NCBI GenBank assembly: GCA_022414725.1 | Contig: CM039464.1 | Location: 28,492,917-28,556,916, forward strand | Length of the DNA stretch: 64,000 nt | Reading direction: 5' to 3' | DNA from: Microglena sp. YARC | Taxonomy: Eukaryota; Chlorophyta; Chlorophyceae; Chlamydomonadales; Chlamydomonadaceae | Program-made: the position numbers and the translations under genes | In this document: positions 53,301 to 60,926 of the stretch, one piece after another | How positions within the stretch are numbered: the stretch's first letter is position 1 | Layout: each line of letters opens with the position of its first letter | Notes under the pieces: generated by a model | What the model was told of the DNA's origin: nothing | The model's database searches: none | Seen by the model: only the letters and a program-made list of their open reading frames with translations

Positions 53301-56300
53301 GCCTCCAGGCGCCCTTAATTAGTACGTCTATTAGTTCAATCAAAATTGTGTAGAGCAGGGCCCGAGATGAATCCATTGAATACATGCAAAGATACAAAGT
53401 TCCATCGGATAATGGAACGATAGAGGGATCCATTGGATAAATGCAAAAATCAACATATTAGGTGGCCCAAGTGTTCCCTTATCCTTTTCACCTAAACCCT
53501 AAACCCTAAAAATCCCTAAAAATCAACATATTAGGTGGCCCAAGAGTTCCCTTATCCTTTTCACCTAAACCCTAAACCCTAAAAATCAACATATTAGGTG
53601 GCCCAAGTGTTCCCTTATCCTTTTCACCTAAACCCTAAACCCTAAAAATCAACATATTAGGTGGCCCAAGTGTTCCCTTATCCTTTTTCACCTAAACCCT
53701 AAACCTAAAAATCAACATATTAGGTGGCCCAAGTGTTCCCCTTATCCTTTTCACCTAAACCCTAAACCCTAAAAATCAACATATTAGGTGGCCCAAGTGT
53801 TCCCTTATCCTTTTCACCTAAACCCTAAACCCTAAAAATCAACATATTAGGTGGCCCAAGTGTTCCCTTATCCTTTTCACCTAAACCCTAAACCCTAAAA
53901 ATCAACATATTAGGTGGCCCAAGTGTTCCCTTATCCTTTTCACCTAAACCCTAAACCCTAAAAATCAGCACATATTAGGTGGCCCAAGTGTTCCCTTATC
54001 CTTTTCACCTAAACCCTAAACCCTAAAAAATCAACATATTAGGTGGCCCAAGTGTTCCCTTATCCTTTTCACCTAAACCCTAAACCCTAAAAATCAACAT
54101 ATTAGGTGGCCCAAGTGTTCCCTTATCCTTTTCACCTAAACCCTAAACCCTAAAAATCAACATATTAGGTGGCCCAAGTGTTCCCTTATCCTTTTCACCT
54201 AAACCCTAAACCCTAAAAATCAACATATTAGGTGGCCCAAGTGTTCCCTTATCCTTTTCACCTAAACCCTAAACCCTAAAAATCAACATATTAGGTGGCC
54301 CAAGTGTTCCCTTATCCTTTTCACCTAAACCCTAAACCCTAAAAATCAACATATTAGGTGGCCCAAGTGTTCCCTTATCCTTTTCACCTAAACCCTAAAA
54401 AAAATCCTGCATATTAGGTGGCCCAAGTGTTCCCTTATCCTTTTCACCTAAACCCTAAACCCTAAAAATCAACATATTAGGTGGCCCAAGTGTTCCCTTA
54501 TCCTTTTCACCTAAACCCTAAACCCTAAAAATCAACATATCAGGTGGCCCAAGTGTTCCCTTATCCTTTTGTTGTTGTTGCCCGACAATAAGCTAATACA
54601 TTGATCGGTTTAGGGTTTAGGTTGCTCCCCAGAAGTAAGCCAATACATTGATTGGTTTAGGGTTTCAGGGTTTAGGTTGTTTCCCAACAGTAAGATGATA
54701 CGTTGATTCGTTTAGGGTTTCAGGTTTAGGCTGTTTCCCAACAGTAAGTCGATACATTGATTTGTTTAGGGTTTAAGGTTTAGGTTGTTGCCCAACAATA
54801 AGTCGATACATTGATTGGTTTAATGCTTAGTTTGTTGCCCAACAGTAAGCCAATAGATTGATATACCTTCAGAAGCTAACACTATTAGCATGGCATGGCA
54901 TGGCGAGATGGTTTATTGACTTCAAATCTGACAGCTTTCACCAGCAATCTCCTCCATCCCATTTGCTTGGCATGGGTACCCTTAACAACGTAAGTTTTGA
55001 GTGGCTGCATGATCTATCAGCTTTCAGGCTGCTCACTGTCTGCTGCTGGAGTGAACATGGGTTGTATAAACACTACTACTCCACATCCCTTGCTAGGTTC
55101 ATCACTATAGTATAAACACTACTACTCCATACCCCTCCCTGCATCTGCTTTCATTTACCCTCAATTGCTTTCCCTTGCCCCTTGCTAGTTTCATCCCCAT
55201 AGTATAAACACTACTACTCCACAGCCCTCCCTATTTGTATGTACGTTACAGTCCAGGGGTAGACCAAATAGGCTAAAGGGACTTGCCGAATCATGATGGG
55301 AAGGGCTGAGAGAAAAATGATTGATGAACTGAACCCTGAACAATTGTTGTACTGACGGGGGCCCTGAGTTCATGCTACTTCTTACCGATGCCATGCCTCA
55401 GGGATGATAATTTAATTGTGCGATTATTATCGATTTTTTAAATAAAATGTATTAGGTATTTCTACCCTTCAAAGGAATCAGGATTCATGGTCAGCTTCAA
55501 GCTGGAGTCCACATCAACCAAATCCGGGTTCAATTTTCAGTTTCTAAAAAACAACTATCCTCAGCGGATAAGGGACATTCTAATATGAAATACATTCCAT
55601 CTTCTACCACTCCTCTACCGTCAACCACCATATCATAGCACCTTCATCTGCTTTCAATTAATCTCAATTATTTCCCCTCACCCCTCGCTAAGCTCATCAC
55701 CATTGTATACACACTACTGCTCCACACCCCTCCCTGCATCTGCTTTCAACTAACCCCAATTGCATTCCCTTGCCCCTCGCTTGATTCATCACCAGCCGTA
55801 ATATAAACACTTCTACTCCACACCCCTCCCTGCAACTAACTTCAATCTCTTTCCCTCACCCCTCGCTAGGTTCATCACCAGCTTTGCTGTACAGGTTGGA
55901 TTTGCTGAGATCATCACCTCCTCCTATCTCAACGTCAAGTACGAAGGTTGTGGAATGACCTACCAGGCCTTCGCTTTCTGCAATCAACCAACCGTGGCCT
56001 TCACCTCTACAAACCTGACTGCACTGGCCTGCCCTCCCCCTCCACCTGCACCGCCAGTGCCTCCCCCTCCCCCACCAACACCTCCCCCAACTGCTTCCCC
56101 CCACCATCACCCCCGCCTACACCCCCTGGTCCACCCGTATTGCTCCCCTGGCTTGTGGTGGTGCAGATACAGGAGCCTACTGCCACTCCAGGGAGGTGCA
56201 CTTCATACTTGCCGGCCTTCAACAGCCTCATCTCAGTGTTAGGGCGACCCACGACAGGTGCTGCAGTCTGCTTGCAGATTGGCACATTGATAGTTCTCAG

Positions 56301-57179
56301 GGTGGAGTATGTGAGCCCAGCTGATGGAATATTCTTCGCCAACTTTCTCACCAGCAACCTCAACTTCCTCATTGCCGGTGCCAGCATCCCCTGTGGCAGC
56401 ACCATCGTCACAAACTCAGGAAACTTACCACCCGCCATTCAGTTGTGCTCCCCCCAAGTGCCTGTCCTTTGCTGTGGAAGCTTACCCCCTGCACCCCCAC
56501 CAATGGCCCCACCTCACTTCCCCAACTGGTGGTTTCAGTCCCCGCCCCCATCTCCTCCTCCTCCCTTCCATTACTTCAACCCACCATCTCCTCCTCCATC
56601 TCAGGGCTTCTTTCACCCACCCCCTCCCCCTCCATTGAACTTCTACGTGCCCCCCCTCCTCCTCCCAAGTACTCTCCTCCCCCCAAATACTCTCCTCCCC
56701 CTCCTAACCAATACCTGCGCTCACCCCCTCCGCCGTCACAGCCCAGCCAAATGGATCAGGAGAGAAGCATTGTCATACTTGCTCCCGCCTACATCAACGG
56801 TCTCTTGGTCACACCAGCATATGTCCAGAATACACTCTGCCCATCCCTGAACTATGCGATGCAAGTGATGTTCACCCAGCTGGGGGTAAGGCAAGGGACG
56901 GGCTACGTTTTCAGTGGCGGCTGCAGGGTGTCACCATCAGGCGATCGAGGGACTTTCTACAAGATAAATGTACAGATCACAGCTGAGGGTGGATCTACAC
57001 TGTACACCTATCTGGGCAGCTATGACAACCTTGCCCGATTTGTGCAAGTGGGGCACCTATTGTGCAGCTCTCAGTTACGGGTAGAGGCCTATGGTGTTAG
57101 CATCATCACCCACCAGCCACCACAGGCATGGCCCTTGGATCAGAGCAACTACAGGAGCACTTGTTCCACATCCTTGTGA
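40689..57179 (+). CDS. Gene A: secreted multi-module proline-rich (HRGP / pherophorin-like) glycoprotein, six exons
   Basis: Exons: 40689-40832, 41844-42000, 43896-44293, 46944-47393, 48431-48966 and 55870-57179. All introns are GT-AG, with phases 0, 1, 0, 0 and 2, and the frame is open across every junction. The product is about 998 residues if two C-run frameshifts in exon 6 (56097-56102 and 56650-56656, each one base short) are errors. Residues 1-24 are a signal peptide, then the family motif AQWCTLGTN. Residues 49-233 form the N-terminal domain ([27 protein letters not shown]). Then four roughly 100-140 residue Cys-containing modules are separated by PPPPSPPP linkers (about 270-307, 442-501, 616-650 and 766-855). 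This architecture fits algal extracellular-matrix hydroxyproline-rich glycoproteins; a pherophorin domain is suggested but not proven. The introns are packed with copies of adjacent splice junctions. Confidence 0.8.
41235..41820. repeat. CATC tetranucleotide satellite at the 3' end of gene A intron 1
   Basis: CATCCATC repeats mixed with CATCCATGCACATC and CATCCACATC units run up to 24 bases before the CTCGCAG acceptor of exon 2, where a pyrimidine-rich tract is expected. His/Pro/Ser/Ile or Trp/Met/Asp frames are repeat artefacts. Confidence 0.95.
42005..42190. repeat. GCGC-rich block with CGCTGACCAATTTGAC repeats in gene A intron 2
   Basis: Starts 5 bases into the intron. Runs of GCGCGC, TTTTGCGCACGC and CGCGCAG alternate, and CGCTGACCAATTTGAC occurs twice (about 42138 and 42170). 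No coding content. Confidence 0.5.
42295..42385. repeat. ATT/ATC microsatellite
   Basis: ATTATTATTATC-type triplets in gene A intron 2. Confidence 0.85.
42750..42937. mobile_element. hAT-type MITE, copy 1 (gene A intron 2)
   Basis: A 188-bp element with inverted ends TAGAGAACGGCAA / TTGCCGATCCCTA and an exact 8-bp target duplication GCTATATG (42742-42749 and 42938-42945). The interior is made of CATATGATATCATATGAT repeats. The 8-bp duplication and TAGGG-type ends fit a non-autonomous hAT element. Confidence 0.85.
43140..43895 (+). repeat. Five decoy copies of the exon 3 acceptor and exon start (about 150-bp unit)
   Basis: Near 43145, 43293, 43441, 43588 and 43735 the intron repeats CACCTACAGGAAGCGTTTAC plus the first 60-100 coding bases of exon 3 in decayed form; the real exon is at 43896. 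Several copies keep a usable AG and the WRDYND frame but soon meet a stop (for example QNHC-stop in the third copy). The unit is about 150 bp and includes intron sequence with GTATTGCATGCACC. Confidence 0.9.
44317..44353. repeat. G homopolymer just after the exon 3 donor
   Basis: About 37 G in a row, preceded by a T run, 23 bases after the GTAGGT donor. Its length is unreliable in any assembly. Confidence 0.95.
44738..45078. mobile_element. AGCAGCTTCTAGGCAGCTCC inverted-repeat element, gene A intron 3 copy a
   Basis: The left end TTAGCTGTAAGTAGCAGCTT is mirrored by AGAAGCTGCTACACATAGCT at the right. The interior is longer than in the 190-bp copies and includes inverted GTTTGACT / AGTCAAAC-like stretches. 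Confidence 0.6.
45345..45715. mobile_element. AGCAGCTTCTAGGCAGCTCC inverted-repeat element, copy b, with internal minisatellite
   Basis: The left end GGGGCTATGCAGAGCAGCTT and right end AGAAGCTGCTATGTGTAGCC enclose a minisatellite of CCTGTCCTGCAAAACCTGGAATG units (45425-45600, about nine copies of 13-26 bp). Confidence 0.65.
45880..46943 (+). repeat. Tandem copies of the exon 4 acceptor in gene A intron 3
   Basis: CTGCAGG(C/A)AACCAACTA, the exon 4 acceptor and first exon bases, recurs near 45892, 45984, 46125, 46214, 46303 and 46640 in roughly 90-bp units. It then recurs in about six copies of a 36-bp unit (CTGCAGG(C/A)AACAAACTAAT plus CCATCCACCTGTCACT) from 46730 to 46943. A CAAATCCACCCACC satellite (46415-46625) is embedded. 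The true exon starts at 46944 with ATNYDLTG. Confidence 0.85.
47394..47830 (+). repeat. Tandem copies of the exon 4 donor in gene A intron 4
   Basis: The exon 4 end AGCACAGTCTCTTTCTCCATC ... GTGGACCCATCG|GTAAGA recurs at about 47420, 47483, 47671 and 47753. The junctions read absent, GCAAGA, GTAAGA and GTGAGA. The longest copy (about 47600-47720) includes some 110 bases of exon. Confidence 0.85.
47913..48112. mobile_element. AGCAGCTTCTAGGCAGCTCC inverted-repeat element, gene A intron 4
   Basis: About 200 bp. The left TTTTCAGCTACGGGTAGCTG plus CTTCTAGGCAG is mirrored by right CTGCCTAGAAGCTGCTGTTT plus ATAGCTGAAAA. Its interior resembles the copy at 35037. Confidence 0.7.
48967..52990 (+). repeat. 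46-bp array of exon 5 donor copies, about 87 units
   Basis: Each unit repeats the last 45 coding bases of exon 5 (encoding [13 protein letters not shown]) and the first intron bases, so every unit carries CCCAACAGTAAGTC or CCCAACAGCAAGTC. GT and GC forms alternate irregularly. Units are nearly identical; the first and last few are more diverged, and a few have 1-20 base indels (about 49490, 49730, 50710 and 52250). No spacers are present. Confidence 0.97.
52991..53448. other. AT-rich spacer in gene A intron 5
   Basis: A strongly AT-rich block (53020-53140) of TAAATAAATA type is followed by mixed sequence with GCGCCTCCAGGCGC (53299-53312), a short perfect palindrome. No gene seen. Confidence 0.5.
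53449..54572. repeat. 62-bp array with embedded CCCTAAA telomere-type repeats, about 18 units
   Basis: Each unit has CAACATATTAGGTGGCCCAA, TGTTCCCTTATCCTTTTCAC and CTAAACCCTAAACCCTAAAA. The last block is two to three plant-type telomere repeats. It lies inside gene A intron 5, so it is interstitial. Confidence 0.95.
54573..54855. repeat. Hybrid repeat of donor sequence and TTTAGGG
   Basis: Four to five units of about 65 bp combine TTGCCCAACAGTAAGTCGAT, as in the 46-bp donor array, with TTTAGGGTTTAGG. The telomere-type motif is in the opposite orientation to the preceding 62-bp array. Confidence 0.85.
55085..55869 (+). repeat. Tandem copies of the exon 6 acceptor in gene A intron 5
   Basis: CTTGCTAGGTTCATCAC or close variants occur near 55091, 55183, 55690, 55785 and the true site at 55861. 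Units of about 100 bp contain ATAAACACTACTACTCCAC and CCCTCCCTGCATCTGCTTTC. Confidence 0.85.
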
Positions 57180-57375
57180 CAGTGATGTAGCTACTAGCTA
57201 CATGTGTTCCACAGCATTGTGACAGTGATGTAGCTACTAATTACACTTGTTCCACATCCTTGTGAAAGTGATGTAGCTCCTAGCTTTCATTGTGGCAGTG
57301 ATGTAGCTACTAGCTACATGTGTTCCACAGCATTGTGATAGGGGTGTAGCAACTAGCTACGCCTATGGTCACGGT
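57155..57375 (+). repeat. Tandem copies of the gene A stop-codon region
   Basis: TTGTTCCACATCCTTGTGAC, which ends the coding sequence at TGA 57177-57179, and the following AGTGATGTAGCTACTA recur four to five times, so the 3' end of the reading frame has also been amplified into the 3' flank. Confidence 0.8.
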
Positions 57376-58440
57376 GATGTGATAGTCCCATAGTGAGTGC
57401 ATTATAAATGATTGCTAAAAGTGCCCAGGCTGCAAGATGCCTGCATGATCAGGGGTATCAACCTTGTTGGCAGTGCTAGGCACTGGTTATGTACCCCCCA
57501 AACCCCACCTCACACTGTGTGAACCTGCCAATGATGCATCTGTGTTACTCCCATAGTGACAGTGATGTAGCTACTAGGTACTACTATGGCTACCAACCTG
57601 ATAATGCTGCATCTGCCATAATGCATCTGCCATTCAAGGATATGATACAGTCCCCACAACCCTGATTTTAGGTCTGGCGTGCCTAGTCATCATCCATGTG
57701 CATAAGTCTCTGTTTGTCACCTCGATTCTTCTTTTGATTCATCTACTATTCAGTTATTCTTCATTTTTCAGTGCTAGGATCATCTACTCATAATCTACCA
57801 AGGCCACTACCGGGCACCTGATCAGACGACCGACAAGTGCACTGGTGTAGTATGATAGATCCTGGCAATCAGCAACCTTGTCAGGTAGCTCCCATCATTC
57901 TTCACGCCTCACATGAGGCGGTAAATTCTTTATTGTTGTGCTGCTACCAGAGCAAGGCTTGAGATGAACAACTCATCCTCCACATTGTACTGCACTGGTG
58001 TACTGCTATCAGGGCAAGGCTTGAGGTGAATAATTCATTCCATCGATTTCCCTCTGTGCTGTCCCACGGTGGTCCGAGCTCAGGCGCAGTAGCAGTCTGC
58101 AAAAGCAAAACCCACAGTAACCTTCCCCAGTGCAAGCAAACGGGGTTTCGTGTCGCTTGCCACGCTGCCTAGGACTTGTTCAAATGGTATCCCATTGATT
58201 GGCTTCCACTGTTTTCCATGATTGATAGAGTTTTCATATTGGTGCAAAAGATGCATGTGATACTCTGTGCTCTGTCCGGTATCTATTTATTGAATGGGCT
58301 CCTTCCTCCTCTTGCCCAGCCGTGTCTGCTTGATATCCGAATTAAGGGCTAGTATCCGAATTAATTGATATCTCAATTAATTGCCCATCAGTTTCTGCTT
58401 GATATCCTAATTAAAAGCTATCTCTCCTCTCTCGCCCACA

Positions 58441-58580
58441 AGCAATGTAAACATGTGATTACTTCAGTGAGTTATGTACTGCTGCATTGTACTGCCCTTC
58501 TCGCCCAGAAGCAATGTAAACGTGTGCTTACTTCAGTGAGTTATGTACTGCCTCACTTGCCCAGGAGCAATGTAAACATC
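58441..58580 (+). terminator. Three TGTAA motifs, candidate gene A polyadenylation region
   Basis: TGTAA occurs at 58446, 58515 and 58571 inside a roughly 65-bp repeat (GCAATGTAAACATGTGATTA plus CTTCAGTGAGTTATGTACTG). TGTAA is the usual poly(A) signal in volvocalean algae. The distance from the stop (1.27 kb) is long, so this is only a candidate. Confidence 0.35.
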
Positions 58581-59463
58581 TGATTGCAAATTAAACTCGG
58601 TTACATGGCTCTAGCCAGCAGTTTGGCTGCTCGCCGTCTTCAGTAGTAAAATAAACAACCAAGAAAAATGTAAACGTTAACAACATCAAAAATCGAAGCA
58701 TTCTTATCATTAGTATCTTAACATCTGATTACACCATCAAAGGCCTTCCGTATCCCATCCATCCACCAGGCCCGGTTTTAAACATATTTGCCTGTGCTTT
58801 GACTTTATTACATGGCTCCTGTCTTTAAGGCTGCCAGCCGATTTGGCAATAACGTTAAAATTAAAAAATGGTTGGGGGGATAATGTGGGTGAGTGGTATG
58901 GATGGGTCAATGGATAAAAGGGTGGGCAATGATGATGGGTCAATGTGTGAGTATTTTGACTGTCGCACAATCCCTGTTTTGGAATTATGAGCATGTCATA
59001 GTGTGAGCCATCGTGTAAATACCTAGAATTCATATATGATTTCAAGTAGTGCCTCTTATTTATATTGAAGGGTGGGTGGGGTGGGGGGGGGCCTTCTCAG
59101 TTTTTTAGGGATGACAGGTCCAGTTATTTGTGTACTCCTGTCGTTACCTAAACAATCAGAATACAAGCATTATTATTCAAGAAGTGTATTCAAATGAAAT
59201 CCTTGAAAGAAACTAAAGCATATAAGGCTACGTATATAATAGTCTGGTGGTGTTCATAAATATTTGGTGTATACAAGTATACAATTACTTGAGAACAGGC
59301 CGTAGCCTGACTAAAGGCTACTCTTGAACTTGAACTTGAACTAAAGGCTACTCACTGGATGGTACAAATGCTGTAGTAAATAAGTATTGAATTATCACTG
59401 TAGCTAATGCTTTTGCTTTTAGCCTTTCCTGTTACGTTTGTAGGCGAGTGTTGAAGGTGCATT

Positions 59464-59575
59464 CTGGTCAGCAAGCCAAGGTATCGAACAGCAAGGTGAG
59501 CCTACGAACACACCCACGCATAATGGAAGACTATCCCGACTGAGCCACGCGGACTGGTGTATTAAAGAACTTCGG
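59464..59575 (-). mobile_element. Possible tRNA-derived SINE
   Basis: On the minus strand TGGCTCAGTCGG (59547-59536) fits a Pol III A box and TGTTCGATACC (59490-59480) fits a B box. The intervening 45 bases do not fold as a tRNA. No tail or target duplication was defined. Confidence 0.3.
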
Positions 59576-60828
59576 TGCGAGCCACTCTCCTGAGCTAGCT
59601 GTCGCCTGCGCTGGAACACGGAACCCCGATCGAACCTACTCATGGGACAGAGGCAGGGCCTGGAGGCAGGGGCCGAGAGCCCGAGACAGAGGGGGTTAGC
59701 AACAGCTTCACGGCAGCTGTTCCGTACCCACCTAGGAGGGCCGCCAGCCGTTTCCGTCTGCTCCTCTGTCACCTCGTACCACCTACCGCGCTGGGCTCTC
59801 GTCGACAATTCCGTCAGAGGAACCATCTGGCGAAAGGATTTCCAACCAAATCTGACCCAGTTCCGGCTCGAATATTAACCGATTTTGAACCGACTCTCAA
59901 CGACCACGCGACTTTTACCGCTGGCTGTGCGATGCGCGCTTGCTTAGCTGGCAAGGGCGTCCCGCACCCCCGAACACTGATGCATGTTTAATCCTTAGCC
60001 AGCCCGAGCTCGTGTTTTTACACTTACCTCGTCCCGTGCTGTCTGGAGCATACTAGCTTATCGATCGGCCTGTGCGACCAGTTACACAGAAGCACTTTAC
60101 ACACCCCAACACGGGCAGATACCGGCATCGGGTGACCGCTTCTCGATCCGAGCATTCGTCATTCGGGGCTGTTGTAACGCACCTGGCGAGCCTCTCGAGC
60201 CAGGATTCTGCCTTGTGTCGTGCGTAGCCCGAGCCTGATCCGATATCCGACGGATACTGCCCCTGTCAGACGGGATTCGACCACGGGCCAGGGCATCCAT
60301 CCGACAAACAACCCACTCCAGGCCTGTACCGACGTTCCAGGAGGTGCAACCAAGCCTTCGGCTCTTAGGCGCTTTGCCATTCGTGATATGCGTTCAGAGA
60401 TTGTTACAAATCAGCGAATTGAATTGTCAAGTGGAGGCGAGTACCGTCTCCTGGTTATTCTCCAAACTCATCGAGGATACTCCTGCAGCCAGCTGCTGGG
60501 CGGACCTCGAGTCGGGTAGAAGACAGCCCTACCATATCGACCGCAAGAGAGAGGCGCGTGGCACCGGGGTGCAAGCTGCCCCAGGAGAAGATACGAGTTC
60601 CGACTGCCAGTGTGGTGAAGTGGCGTGGCCTAGTGACGAACCTGAACAGCCCATACAGACCAAGCTCAGCCTAGAAAAGCCCAGCCAAGCCCATATCAGC
60701 CAAAACCTGCCAAACTACGCCCCTAGCAGCCCATCCCACCTCATATAGGCTTTTGGCAAGCAATAAACAGAGCCTGCAGAGCTTGAGGTCACGTCACATA
60801 AAACTGCATAGCTGTCATCCCAACCTAG

Positions 60829-60860
60829 CCAAGCCAAGCCAAGCCAAGCCAAGCCTACCT
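60829..60860. repeat. CCAAG pentamer repeat in the gene B 5' region
   Basis: About six CCAAG units, 65-95 bases before the gene B start codon. Confidence 0.8.
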
Positions 60861-60926
60861 CAATCAAGCCGGAAACTGGCTACTCTCCCAGCTTACTTCA
60901 CAGCAACCCAGCACCCTCCCCACATC

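Larger units (their letters stand above)
58581..60926. other. Intergenic region between genes A and B
   Basis: No gene recognised. It holds AACTTG-tailed dispersed repeat fragments (58585-58645, 58795-58850 and 59320-59345), a possible tRNA-like SINE (59464-59575), and a GC-richer stretch (59430-60700) with unsupported open frames on both strands. A CCAAG pentamer run (60829-60860) lies shortly before gene B. Confidence 0.4.

Noticed and set aside
53449..54572. A chromosome end or telomere
   Set aside because: The CCCTAAA motifs are only two to three per 62-bp unit, and unique gene sequence continues on both sides.
40689..57179. Firm assignment of gene A to the pherophorin family
   Set aside because: Signal peptide, proline linkers and Cys-containing modules fit, but I cannot match the canonical FPYC start or the full Cys pattern by eye; a profile search would decide.
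59419..60748. Host genes in the GC-richer stretch before gene B
   Set aside because: Open frames exist on both strands, but none has a recognisable domain, splice structure or consistent coding bias.
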